From contig NZ_CP071612.1 of assembly GCF_017357245.1 (NCBI RefSeq), forward strand, positions 1,491,001 to 1,555,000: 64,000 bases of DNA, read 5' to 3'. Positions 1 through 8,352 of the stretch are shown piece after piece; positions within the stretch are counted from its first letter, which is position 1; the number at the start of each line of letters is the position of its first letter. The stretch comes from Rhizobium bangladeshense (GTDB lineage: Bacteria; Pseudomonadota; Alphaproteobacteria; Rhizobiales; Rhizobiaceae). The notes under the pieces were generated by a model. It searched no databases, was not told the DNA's origin, and saw only the letters and a program-made list of their open reading frames with translations. The position numbers and the translations under genes are program-made.

Positions 1-523
1 GAAGGCGGAAGCCGATCTCGAAGGGGTGGATATTCTGGTCAACAATGCCGGCATCACCAAGGATGGCCTCTTCGTGCGCATGAGCGACGAGGATTGGGAC
101 GCTGTTCTCGAAGTCAACCTGACGGCGACGTTCCGCCTGACGCGCGAGTTGACGCATCCGATGATGCGCCGCCGCTACGGCCGTATCATCAATATCACCT
201 CGGTCGTCGGCGTCACCGGCAATCCGGGGCAGGCCAATTATTGCGCCTCCAAGGCCGGCATGATCGGATTCACCAAGTCCCTGGCGCAGGAAATTGCGAC
301 GCGCAACGTGACGGTCAACTGCGTCGCGCCCGGCTTCATCGAAAGCGCCATGACCGGCAAGCTGAACGACAAGCAGAAGGAAGCGATCATGGGGGCGATT
401 CCGATGAAGCGGATGGGCACCGGCGGCGAGGTCGCTTCGGCCGTTGCCTACCTTGCGTCCTCCGAGGCTGCCTACATGACCGGCCAGACGCTGCATGTAA
501 ACGGCGGCATGGCTATGATCTGA
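1..523 (+). CDS. fabG: 3-oxoacyl-ACP reductase FabG, 5'-truncated by the window edge
   Basis: This is the C-terminal part of a short-chain dehydrogenase that reduces 3-oxoacyl-ACP with NADPH in the fatty acid elongation cycle in the cytoplasm. The reading frame is open from base 2, so the start and the N-terminal glycine-rich cofactor loop lie outside the window. Visible are the NNAG strand, the catalytic serine in NITSVVG, and the YxxxK pair in NYCASKAG, followed by the PG loop of VAPGFIESAMT. The neighbours acpP and fabF belong to the same pathway, which supports FabG over another SDR. The call is firm apart from the missing start. Confidence 0.93.
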   Translation, partial: KAEADLEGVDILVNNAGITKDGLFVRMSDEDWDAVLEVNLTATFRLTRELTHPMMRRRYGRIINITSVVGVTGNPGQANYCASKAGMIGFTKSLAQEIATRNVTVNCVAPGFIESAMTGKLNDKQKEAIMGAIPMKRMGTGGEVASAVAYLASSEAAYMTGQTLHVNGGMAMI

Positions 524-810
524 AACGACAAACTGTTGGCATCGGATTATTTCCCGCCAATAGCATGTTGAGCAATCACGAAGCGTTGATTTTCTGGCTT
601 TGCGGCAGACTTAAACCATGTTAAGCGGGCCATGACTGTGAACAGTCGTCCCGAGAAAGCAGACGGACCGGCGGGCTTTTCGCAAGCCTGGGACATCTCT
701 GAAGCCGGGTAAACGAGTTTGCCGAGGATGTCTGAAAACATCGCAGGCTGAAACAGGGTAGGGGTGCCGCAACGGCATTCCGATCAGGACATAAGGTCGA
801 GGAAACCGAC

Positions 811-1047
811 ATGAGCGATATCGCAGAACGCGTAAAGAAAATTGTTATTGATCATCTTGGCGTCGATGCCGACAAGGTTGTCGAGAGCGCCAGCTTTATC
901 GACGATCTGGGCGCTGACTCGCTCGACACGGTCGAACTTGTCATGGCTTTCGAAGAAGAATTCGGCGTTGAAATTCCTGACGACGCTGCCGACTCGATCC
1001 TGACGGTCGGCGATGCAGTGAAGTTTATTGAGAAGGCCCAGGCCTGA
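811..1047 (+). CDS. acpP: Acyl carrier protein
   Basis: This 78-residue acidic protein carries growing acyl chains during fatty acid synthesis. The phosphopantetheine attachment site is the DSL motif in [10 protein letters not shown], with Ser about residue 37. The length and the all-helical pattern are typical of AcpP. A GAGGAAA ribosome site precedes the ATG. It sits 287 bases after fabG and 93 bases before fabF, and a hairpin terminator lies between acpP and fabF. It could therefore be transcribed as an abundant short message with partial read-through into fabF. Confidence 0.97.
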   Translation: MSDIAERVKKIVIDHLGVDADKVVESASFIDDLGADSLDTVELVMAFEEEFGVEIPDDAADSILTVGDAVKFIEKAQA

Positions 1048-1062
1048 TACTGTATATTTGAG

Positions 1063-1090
1063 AAAGGGCGGGCCTGGAGTCCGCCCTTTT
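1063..1090 (+). terminator. Intrinsic terminator after acpP
   Basis: AAAGGGCGG (1063-1071) pairs with CCGCCCTTT (1081-1089) around a 9-base loop and is followed by TTCTTTT. It lies between acpP and fabF on the same strand, so it probably attenuates rather than fully separates the two. Confidence 0.75.
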
Positions 1091-1140
1091 CTTTTCGGCA
1101 TATTTCTCCATAGAATATAAGAGACGGGGGAAACCACGCG

Positions 1141-2403
1141 ATGAGACGTGTCGTCATCACCGGTACCGGCATGGTATCACCCTTGGGATGCGGAACTGAG
1201 GTGACGTGGTCTCGGCTGCTTGCCGGCCAGAACGGTGCCCGTCTGGTCACCGAATTCGAAGTCGATGACCTTCCCGCCAAGATCGCTTGCCGTATCCCGA
1301 TCGGCGACGGCACCGATGGCACGTTCAGTGCCGATCAGTGGATGGAGCCGAAGGAGCAGCGCAAGGTTGATCCCTTTATCATCTACGGCATGGCCGCCGC
1401 CGACATGGCGCTTGCCGATGCCGACTGGCATCCCGAGACGGATGAGGATCAGATTGCCACCGGTGTGCTGATCGGCTCCGGCATTGGCGGCATCGAAGGC
1501 ATCGTCGAGGCAGGCTACACCCTGCGCGACAAGGGTCCCCGCCGCATCTCCCCCTTCTTCATCCCCGGCCGCCTGATCAACCTCGTTTCCGGCCAGGTCT
1601 CGATTCGCCACAAGCTGCGCGGACCCAATCATTCGGTTGTCACCGCCTGCTCCACCGGCGCGCATGCGATCGGCGATGCCGCGCGGCTGATCGCTCTTGG
1701 TGACGCCGACGTCATGGTCGCCGGCGGTACGGAATCTCCCGTCAGCCGTATTTCGCTCGCAGGATTTGCCGCCTGCAAGGCGCTGTCGACCCAGCACAAT
1801 GACGATCCGCAGAAAGCTTCGCGCCCCTATGACCGTGATCGCGACGGCTTCGTCATGGGCGAGGGCGCCGGCATTGTCGTGCTCGAAGAGTTGGAGCATG
1901 CCAAGGCCCGCGGCGCCAAGATCTACGCCGAAGTCGTCGGCTATGGCCTGTCGGGTGACGCCTATCACATCACTGCGCCTTCCGAAGACGGCGAGGGTGC
2001 CGGCCGCTGCATGGCGATGGCGCTGAAGCGCGCCGGCCTGACGCCGGCCGACATCGATTACATCAACGCCCACGGTACTTCGACCATGGCCGACACGATC
2101 GAACTCGGGGCTGTCGAGCGCCTGGTCGGCAACGCAGCGTCCAAGATCTCCATGTCCTCGACCAAATCGGCGACGGGACATCTTCTCGGTGCTGCCGGTG
2201 CGATTGAGGCGATCTTCGCGACACTTGCCATCCGTGACAACATTGCGCCGCCGACGCTCAATCTCGACAATCCCGAACGCGAGACGGCGATCGATCTTGT
2301 TCCGCACAAGGCTCGTGAGCGAGAAATCAACGTGGCCCTGTCCAACTCGTTCGGATTCGGCGGCACGAACGCATCGCTTGTGCTGAGCCGCTACGCACAA
2401 TAA
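1141..2403 (+). CDS. fabF: 3-oxoacyl-ACP synthase II
   Basis: This 420-residue enzyme condenses malonyl-ACP with acyl-ACP in chain elongation. The thiolase-fold Cys-His-His triad is complete: Cys170 in TACSTGAHA, His311 in NAHGTSTMAD and His347 in SATGHLLGAAGA. The C-terminal NSFGFGGTNASL glycine loop is also present. The length fits the family (about 410-420). A GGGGGAAA ribosome site lies 9 bases before the ATG. It follows acpP and precedes mltG, the usual alphaproteobacterial order. Confidence 0.97.
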   Translation: MRRVVITGTGMVSPLGCGTEVTWSRLLAGQNGARLVTEFEVDDLPAKIACRIPIGDGTDGTFSADQWMEPKEQRKVDPFIIYGMAAADMALADADWHPETDEDQIATGVLIGSGIGGIEGIVEAGYTLRDKGPRRISPFFIPGRLINLVSGQVSIRHKLRGPNHSVVTACSTGAHAIGDAARLIALGDADVMVAGGTESPVSRISLAGFAACKALSTQHNDDPQKASRPYDRDRDGFVMGEGAGIVVLEELEHAKARGAKIYAEVVGYGLSGDAYHITAPSEDGEGAGRCMAMALKRAGLTPADIDYINAHGTSTMADTIELGAVERLVGNAASKISMSSTKSATGHLLGAAGAIEAIFATLAIRDNIAPPTLNLDNPERETAIDLVPHKAREREINVALSNSFGFGGTNASLVLSRYAQ

Positions 2404-2534
2404 GGGCCGCGTCGTAGCAGGCCGTGTGAAAGCACAACGACCGGCAGCGGCTTCGTTGAACGGTGGCAGAACCTGTTTTTGCCGCATTGCTTCGCGAAAT
2501 AGCGAAATGAGGGCGCAGTTATAGAGGATTGCCG

Positions 2535-3752
2535 GTGAGCGACACGACGAACCAGAGCAGCGATACCCAGGCGCAGAAGGGACCGATCATCCCGAAATCG
2601 CCGAGCGAAGCTCTGCGTCCCGAACGTGTTCCGGAGCCGCCGAAACGTTCCAAGAACGCCCGCAGCCAGATCGTACTTTTCCTGAACTTCATCATGACGA
2701 TGACGGTCCTGGTCTGCGTCCTTGCCGTCATCGGCTTCTACTACGCGACTTCGACCTATCAGAGCCCGGGGCCGCTGCAGACCAACACCAATTTCATCGT
2801 TCGCAACGGTGCGGGCCTGGCGGAAATCGCCTCGAATCTCGAGCGCAACGCGATCATCTCCGATGCCCGTATCTTCCGTTATCTCACGGCGACGCATCTT
2901 TCCGCCGGCGAGAGCCTGAAGGCCGGTGAATACGAGATCAAAGCGAGAGCCTCCATGAGCGATATCATGGAGTTGCTGAAATCGGGCAAGTCCATTCTTT
3001 ATTCAGTTTCCTTCCCCGAAGGCCTGACGGTCCGCCAGATGTTCGACCGCATGCTCCAGGACCCGGTGCTGGAAGGCGATCTGCCGGCCGCACTGCCGGC
3101 CGAAGGCAGCCTGCGCCCGGACACCTACAAGTTCTCGCGCGGCACCAAGCGCTCGGAAATCATAGAACAGATGGCGGCCGCACAGCAGAAGCTCGTGGAT
3201 CAAATTTGGGATAAGCGTGACCCCTCGCTGTCGCTGCGATCCAAAGAAGAGTTCGTGATCCTCGCTTCGATCGTCGAAAAGGAGACCGGCGTTCCCGACG
3301 AACGGGCCCATGTCGCTTCCGTTTTCCTGAACCGGCTTTCTAAGGGAATGCGCCTGCAGTCTGATCCGACGATCATCTACGGGCTTTTCGGTGGCGAGGG
3401 AAAACCGGCCGACCGGCCGATCTACCAGTCGGACCTGAAGCGGGACACGCCATACAATACCTATGTCATCAAGGGCCTGCCGCCGACGCCGATCGCCAAT
3501 CCCGGCAAGGATGCGCTGGAAGCCGTCGCCAACCCTTGGAAGACCCAGGATCTCTATTTCGTGGCCGACGGCACCGGCGGCCACGTTTTTGCCGCTACAC
3601 TTGAGGAGCACAATGCCAACGTCAAGCGCTGGCGCAAGCTCGAGGCCGACAAGGGTTCGGACCCGAACATAGCGGTCGATGGTCAGCCGGAAGAGCAGCC
3701 GGGCGAAAATGGCGCGGCCGTCGTGCCGCCGAAGAAAAAGAAGATCAACTGA
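2535..3752 (+). CDS. mltG: Endolytic transglycosylase MltG (YceG family)
   Basis: This inner-membrane lytic transglycosylase cleaves nascent peptidoglycan strands. A cytoplasmic N-terminus of about 50 residues is followed by one membrane helix (roughly residues 48-72) and a large periplasmic YceG domain. The domain contains the catalytic-glutamate segment ASIVEKETG followed by RLQSDPTIIYG. The C-terminus is a lysine-rich low-complexity tail. I chose the GTG at 2535 because AGAGG at 2523-2527 is correctly spaced for it; the TTG at 2529 is too close. It follows fabF and precedes the YicC gene and gmk. Confidence 0.92.
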   Translation: MSDTTNQSSDTQAQKGPIIPKSPSEALRPERVPEPPKRSKNARSQIVLFLNFIMTMTVLVCVLAVIGFYYATSTYQSPGPLQTNTNFIVRNGAGLAEIASNLERNAIISDARIFRYLTATHLSAGESLKAGEYEIKARASMSDIMELLKSGKSILYSVSFPEGLTVRQMFDRMLQDPVLEGDLPAALPAEGSLRPDTYKFSRGTKRSEIIEQMAAAQQKLVDQIWDKRDPSLSLRSKEEFVILASIVEKETGVPDERAHVASVFLNRLSKGMRLQSDPTIIYGLFGGEGKPADRPIYQSDLKRDTPYNTYVIKGLPPTPIANPGKDALEAVANPWKTQDLYFVADGTGGHVFAATLEEHNANVKRWRKLEADKGSDPNIAVDGQPEEQPGENGAAVVPPKKKKIN

Positions 3753-3771
3753 CAACTTTCGGGAGGCTCGG

Positions 3772-4659
3772 ATGGCTTTGCAGTCCATGACCGGTTTTGC
3801 GCGGCGCGAGGGAACGAGCGGCCGCTGGCGCTGGGCATGGGAACTGCGCTCGGTCAACGGTAAGGGTTTCGACCTGCGCCTGCGCCTGCCGCCCGGCCTC
3901 GAACGCATGGAGGCGGAGGTCCGCCGCCTTGCCGGCGAAACCTTCAGCCGCGGCAATCTGCAGGCATCCCTGTCGATTACCGCCGACGAGAACCGTTTCG
4001 AGGCGGTGCTGAACAAACAAGCGCTTGCCGCCGTGCTTGCCATGCGCGAGCAGTTGGTGGACGTGATCGATCCGGCGCCGTTGAAGCTCGATACGCTGCT
4101 TTTGGTGCGCGGAATCGTGGAGTTCCGTGAAGGCGAGGATGGCGAAGAGGCGCTTGCCGCCCGTGATGCCGATATTGTCGCCGGCCTCTCGGCCGCGCTT
4201 GCCGATCTCCGGGCGATGCGCGAACAGGAGGGAGCGGCGCTTTCCCGCGTTCTTCTCGATCATGTCGCGACGATCGAAGAGCTGACGCGGACGATCGAGG
4301 CGGATCCGTCGCGATCTCAGCCTGAGATCGCGTCCCGGCTTGCGGCACAGGTCGCGTTACTTATGGAGGGCATGGCCGCGCTTGACCGTGACAGGCTGCA
4401 TGCCGAGGCCGCCTTGTTGGCGACAAAGGCGGATCTGCGCGAGGAGATCGATCGCCTGAAGGCGCATATAACTGCAGCGCGCGATCTCCTGCTGAAAGGT
4501 GGACCTGCAGGGCGCCGACTGGACTTCCTTGCACAGGAATTTAACCGCGAATCAAATACCATCTGTTCGAAGTCGAATGCCTCGGCCATCACTGCCGCCG
4601 GCATCGAACTGAAAGTCGTGATCGACCAGTTCCGCGAGCAGGTCCAGAATTTGGAGTAG
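3772..4659 (+). CDS. YicC-family protein, putative endoribonuclease
   Basis: The product has 295 residues and begins MALQSMTGFARREG, the signature start of YicC proteins. It ends with the conserved block around DFLAQEFNRESNTICSKSN. Some YicC members have been described as RNases acting on small-RNA or mRNA targets, so an RNA-processing role is possible but is not shown by this sequence. The start is fixed by GGGAGG at 3761-3766. The gene is four bases from gmk, and the yicC-gmk pairing is common. It lies directly behind mltG. Confidence 0.88.
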   Translation: MALQSMTGFARREGTSGRWRWAWELRSVNGKGFDLRLRLPPGLERMEAEVRRLAGETFSRGNLQASLSITADENRFEAVLNKQALAAVLAMREQLVDVIDPAPLKLDTLLLVRGIVEFREGEDGEEALAARDADIVAGLSAALADLRAMREQEGAALSRVLLDHVATIEELTRTIEADPSRSQPEIASRLAAQVALLMEGMAALDRDRLHAEAALLATKADLREEIDRLKAHITAARDLLLKGGPAGRRLDFLAQEFNRESNTICSKSNASAITAAGIELKVVIDQFREQVQNLE

Positions 4660-4662
4660 GAC

Positions 4663-5325
4663 ATGAAACCGGCGAAATCCTCGCCCGTGCAGATCGCCCG
4701 CCGCGGTCTAATGCTTGTCATTTCGTCGCCGTCGGGCGCCGGCAAGTCCACCATTGCGCGCACGCTTCTGGAGACCGACAAGCATATCGGCCTCTCCGTC
4801 AGCGTCACCACGCGCCAGCGCCGCCCGAGCGAGGTCGAAGGCGTGCATTACCACTTCAAGAGCGTGCGCGAATTCGAGCGGCTGCGCGATAGCGACGCGC
4901 TTCTCGAATGGGCCGAGGTGCATGGCAATTTTTACGGCACGCCGCGCGAGCCGGTCGAACAGGCCATGGCCGAAGGTCGCGATATGCTTTTCGATATTGA
5001 TTGGCAGGGCGCCCAGCAGTTGCAGGAGAAGATGTCGGCCGACGTCGTCTCGATTTTCGTGCTGCCGCCGACCATGACGGAACTCCAGTCGCGGCTGCAC
5101 CGCCGTGCCGAGGACTCCGAGGAAGTCATTCAGACGCGCCTGGTCAACAGCCGCGCCGAGATCGCCCATTGGCGCGAATATGATTATGTCATCGTCAATG
5201 ACGATCTCAATAATGCATTCGACGCCGTCCAATCGATCGTCAAGGCCGAACGCCTGCGCCGCGATCGCCGTCACGGAATGTTCGATTTTGTCCGCGAGTT
5301 GCTGGAAGAGACTCCAGCACTCTAA
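4663..5325 (+). CDS. gmk: Guanylate kinase
   Basis: This 220-residue enzyme phosphorylates GMP to GDP with ATP. The P-loop is [10 protein letters not shown] near the N-terminus. It is followed by [19 protein letters not shown], which includes the guanylate-binding arginines and tyrosine, and by the [11 protein letters not shown] strand. The start codon lies three bases after the YicC-family stop, and GGAGTAGGAC spans that stop, so the two genes are translationally linked. The gene ends convergent to rsmA. Confidence 0.96.
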   Translation: MKPAKSSPVQIARRGLMLVISSPSGAGKSTIARTLLETDKHIGLSVSVTTRQRRPSEVEGVHYHFKSVREFERLRDSDALLEWAEVHGNFYGTPREPVEQAMAEGRDMLFDIDWQGAQQLQEKMSADVVSIFVLPPTMTELQSRLHRRAEDSEEVIQTRLVNSRAEIAHWREYDYVIVNDDLNNAFDAVQSIVKAERLRRDRRHGMFDFVRELLEETPAL

Positions 5326-5361
5326 GCGCATTCGTTATGCTGTCCAACAGCAAGTGTGGCT

Positions 5362-6189
5362 CTAAAGGCTATTTGCGAGAAGGCAGAATTCTTCGACTGA
5401 GAGGGTCTCCGCCCGCCGCGCCGGATCTATTCCGGCCTTGATGAGCAGGCTCTCGCCGCCGACCGGCTTCAGGCTCTGGCGCAGCATCTTGCGGCGCTGG
5501 CCGAAGGCGGCCTGCGTTACTTTTTCCAGATTGGCGACGGCGCAGGGGATGGGGTTCTCCCTGGGGACAAGATGCACCACCGTCGACGTCACCTTAGGCG
5601 GGGGCGTGAAGGCTTGCGGCGATACGTCGAAGACCATGCGTGCTTCGGTCCGCCAGCCGCAGAGCACGCCGAGTCGGCCGTAATGGTCGTCGTCCTCGCC
5701 GGCGACGATACGCTCGCCGACTTCCTTCTGGAACATCAGCGTCAGCGACTGCCAGAACGGCGGCCAGGTCCTCGGCAGCAGCCAGTTGACCAGCAGCTGC
5801 GTGCCGACATTATAGGGCAGGTTGGCGATGATCTTGACGGGGCCCTCGGGTGCCAATGACTCGAAATCCATTTTAAGCGCATCCCCTTCGATAACCTCAA
5901 GTCGGCCGGGATAGTGATCGGCGATCTCGGCAAGCGCCGGCAGGCAGCGCGCGTCCCGCTCGATGGCAATCACCTTCCTGGCGCCAAGCGCCAGGATCGC
6001 GCGGGTCAGCCCGCCGGGGCCGGGGCCGACCTCGAAAACGGTGGTCTCTTCGAGCGCGCCTGCCGTGCGGGCGACCTTCTGCGTGAGATTGAGGTCGAGC
6101 AGGAAGTTCTGCCCGAGCGCTTTGCGCGCATCGAGGCCGTGACGCCGAATGACGTCGCGAAGCGGCGGCAGCCCATCGAGTGCAGCCAT
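5362..6189 (-). CDS. rsmA: 16S rRNA (adenine1518/1519-N6)-dimethyltransferase
   Basis: This 275-residue SAM-dependent enzyme dimethylates two adenosines in the 3' hairpin of 16S rRNA late in 30S assembly. It has the family entry [12 protein letters not shown], the SAM loop [12 protein letters not shown] and the catalytic NLPYNV motif. Its ATG overlaps the pdxA stop as TGATG. It is the last gene of the lptFG-lptD-SurA-pdxA-rsmA chain, which parallels the enterobacterial lptD-surA-pdxA-rsmA order. The apaG and apaH genes found downstream in enterobacteria are absent. Confidence 0.96.
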   Translation of the reverse strand: MAALDGLPPLRDVIRRHGLDARKALGQNFLLDLNLTQKVARTAGALEETTVFEVGPGPGGLTRAILALGARKVIAIERDARCLPALAEIADHYPGRLEVIEGDALKMDFESLAPEGPVKIIANLPYNVGTQLLVNWLLPRTWPPFWQSLTLMFQKEVGERIVAGEDDDHYGRLGVLCGWRTEARMVFDVSPQAFTPPPKVTSTVVHLVPRENPIPCAVANLEKVTQAAFGQRRKMLRQSLKPVGGESLLIKAGIDPARRAETLSVEEFCLLANSL

Positions 6190-7217
6190 CAGCGGCGGCT
6201 TTCCGCAGTGCGGCCAAGCTGGGCGGCGAGCTTCAACGCCGCAATCAGGCTCTGCTCACGCGCCAGTCCCTTGCCGGCAATGCCGAAAGCGGTGCCGTGA
6301 TCCGGCGAGGTTCGCACGAAGGGAAGGCCGAGCGTGACGTTGACGCTGTCGTCGAAACCAAGCGCCTTGGCCGGGATCAGGGCCTGATCGTGATACATGC
6401 AGATGGCCACATCATATCGCGCCCGCGCCTCGTCATGAAACATCGTATCGGCGGGCAGGGGGCCGATCGCATCGATACCCTCGTCGCGAAGGCGCTCGAT
6501 TGCCGGGCGGATGACGTCCTCGTCTTCCTTGCCGATCATCCCGGTTTCGCCCGCATGCGGATTGAGGCCGGCTACGGCGAGTCGCGGCGCTTCGATGCCG
6601 AAGCGCTGCATCAGATCCTCGTGAGCGATCCGGCAGGTCTCTATGATCAATTCCTCCGTCAGCACCTGCGGCACGTCTCGGATCGGGATGTGGATGGTGA
6701 CGGGAATGGCCCTGAGTCTTGGTCCCGACAACATCATCACCGGTGTCACCGGCCTTCCGGTCGCCCTGGCGGCAAGATCGGCGAGGAATTCTGTATGGCC
6801 CGGAAAACCGAAACCCGCCTCGTACAGCACGGCCTTGGCGATCGGATTCGTGACGACCGCGAGCGCCTCGCCGCCGATGACGAGCGAGACTGCTTTCTCG
6901 ATCGCGGCAATCGTGCCCTTGGCCGTTGCCGGATGCGGCTCGCCGGCCACCACCGCGATGCCGGCCGGCACGCTCATGACCGGCAGCGCCTCGGCGAATA
7001 CGCCTGTTGCATCGCCGGCCTTGTCGATCTCACGGATGGAAACCGCCAGATTAAGCTGGCGGGCCCGCAAGGCCAGGACATCCGGGTCGCCGGCCAGGAA
7101 AAAAGGCGGAAGCCCGAGTTCACGCCGCCGGAGCCAGGCCATCAGGGTGATATCCGGCCCGATGCCGGCGGGATCGCCCTGGCTCAGCGCAAGTGGTCGT
7201 GAAAAGGGTATCGCCAT
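6189..7217 (-). CDS. pdxA: 4-hydroxythreonine-4-phosphate dehydrogenase
   Basis: This 342-residue enzyme oxidises 4-phosphohydroxy-L-threonine in the DXP-dependent route to pyridoxal phosphate. Visible motifs are the N-terminal [33 protein letters not shown] and [14 protein letters not shown], which carry the metal-binding histidines. The gene starts six bases after the SurA-like gene ends and overlaps rsmA at its stop. Length and motifs are normal for the family. Confidence 0.95.
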   Translation of the reverse strand: MAIPFSRPLALSQGDPAGIGPDITLMAWLRRRELGLPPFFLAGDPDVLALRARQLNLAVSIREIDKAGDATGVFAEALPVMSVPAGIAVVAGEPHPATAKGTIAAIEKAVSLVIGGEALAVVTNPIAKAVLYEAGFGFPGHTEFLADLAARATGRPVTPVMMLSGPRLRAIPVTIHIPIRDVPQVLTEELIIETCRIAHEDLMQRFGIEAPRLAVAGLNPHAGETGMIGKEDEDVIRPAIERLRDEGIDAIGPLPADTMFHDEARARYDVAICMYHDQALIPAKALGFDDSVNVTLGLPFVRTSPDHGTAFGIAGKGLAREQSLIAALKLAAQLGRTAESRR

Positions 7218-7223
7218 CGTCGG

Positions 7224-8168
7224 TCAGCGATAGGCGATCTGCGCCTTCTTGCGCAGTTCTTCCAGGTATTTTTTGCTGTTCTCGTTTTCCGGCGGGCCAT
7301 TCTTGCCGGCCTTGGACTTGTCGAGATCTTCCTGGCGGAAAACCATTTCGGCGGCCTGGTCGTCGGAGACCTGGCGCTGGCTGCAGATCGCCAGATATTC
7401 GACGCCTTTCTCGGTGACGCGGGTGCCTGTCGTGTTGCCCTTGGCCTGCTCGACCAGAGGCTTCCAATCCGGCGGGATCTCAGGAGCGAGCATGCGGCCG
7501 AGATCGCGCACCGAAACGTCGCGCATCGTCGCGGCAAAGACCTTAGCCTGATCGCAGCCGGGATATTTCGCGCGCGATGCCTCGGCCTCGCTCTTGCGCT
7601 TGCCCGTGATGGCGCCGCGCTTGGCCTCAGGAATGACGAAGATGATCTGCTGCAGCATATATTCCGTCGTCACCGGCTTTTGTTTGTTGTTCTGCATCAT
7701 GCGCGAGACGAGGTCATAGTTCGACAGTCGCGAGCTCGAGCCGTAGCGCGCATTGACGACGCGCGGCCAGCTCATCTGTACGGCGATGAAGTTTTTGAAA
7801 TGGTCGACGCCGACGCCGGCGCGATCGAGGATCTGCGACATCTGCTCGACGGAAAGCTTGTTGCCGGCCGAAAAACGCGCGAAAGACGCATCGACGTCCT
7901 GTTGCGAAACCGACATGCGGACGCGGGCGACCTCCTGGCGCTTGAGCGTTTCGTCCACCAACTGCTCCTTGGCGGTCTTGGCGTCGGCCGGCGCTTTCTG
8001 CAGGCGCAGGAAAGCCTGGCGCTTGGCGACATCGCCGCTGGTGATGGCGGTGCCGTTCACCACGGCCTGGACTTCGCTTGCTGCAAGCGCCGGGGCGGCA
8101 AGGCCCGTCAGCAAGGCAAGCGCTGCGCCGGTGAGAAAGGCGGTTATGGCTTTTTTCGCGTCAATCAT
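7224..8168 (-). CDS. SurA-like periplasmic chaperone/peptidyl-prolyl isomerase
   Basis: The product has about 314 residues with a signal peptide (MIDAKKAITAFLTGAAL to APALAA). After it come a SurA N-type helical domain starting at VQAVVNGTAITSGDV and one parvulin-like C-terminal region. E. coli SurA is longer and has two parvulin domains, so this is the shorter single-domain alphaproteobacterial form. It should help fold outer-membrane proteins such as LptD, its upstream neighbour. The ATG at 8168 is preceded by GGGAGG; a TTG 15 bases upstream has no such site. I am sure of the family but not of isomerase activity. Confidence 0.82.
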   Translation of the reverse strand: MIDAKKAITAFLTGAALALLTGLAAPALAASEVQAVVNGTAITSGDVAKRQAFLRLQKAPADAKTAKEQLVDETLKRQEVARVRMSVSQQDVDASFARFSAGNKLSVEQMSQILDRAGVGVDHFKNFIAVQMSWPRVVNARYGSSSRLSNYDLVSRMMQNNKQKPVTTEYMLQQIIFVIPEAKRGAITGKRKSEAEASRAKYPGCDQAKVFAATMRDVSVRDLGRMLAPEIPPDWKPLVEQAKGNTTGTRVTEKGVEYLAICSQRQVSDDQAAEMVFRQEDLDKSKAGKNGPPENENSKKYLEELRKKAQIAYR

Positions 8169-8186
8169 CTGTTGACCTCCCAATAG

Positions 8187-8210
8187 CGCCGCGAGCCGTT
8201 GTTCGCGGCG
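8187..8210. other. Perfect 8-bp hairpin between lptD and the SurA-like gene
   Basis: CGCCGCGA (8187-8194) is complementary to TCGCGGCG (8203-8210) with an 8-base loop. It lies in the 184-base gap of an otherwise tightly packed operon, about 20 bases upstream of the SurA-like start, and has no U-tract. It may be a processing or stabilising stem, or an operator. Confidence 0.5.
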
Positions 8211-8352
8211 TCCTTACCACAGTGCGAGACACGCGGAAATCGCCTCCGCCATGGCGCGAAACCCCTATGCCTCGAATATCGACTGGCGGCAATGTCCTGC
8301 ACAGGCTTACGGCGAAAGAATGACTTGAGGCCATGTTTGCGCCGTTCGCCCA

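Noticed and set aside
1177..2487. Open frame antisense to fabF
   Set aside because: Shadow of fabF, low-complexity and without family resemblance.
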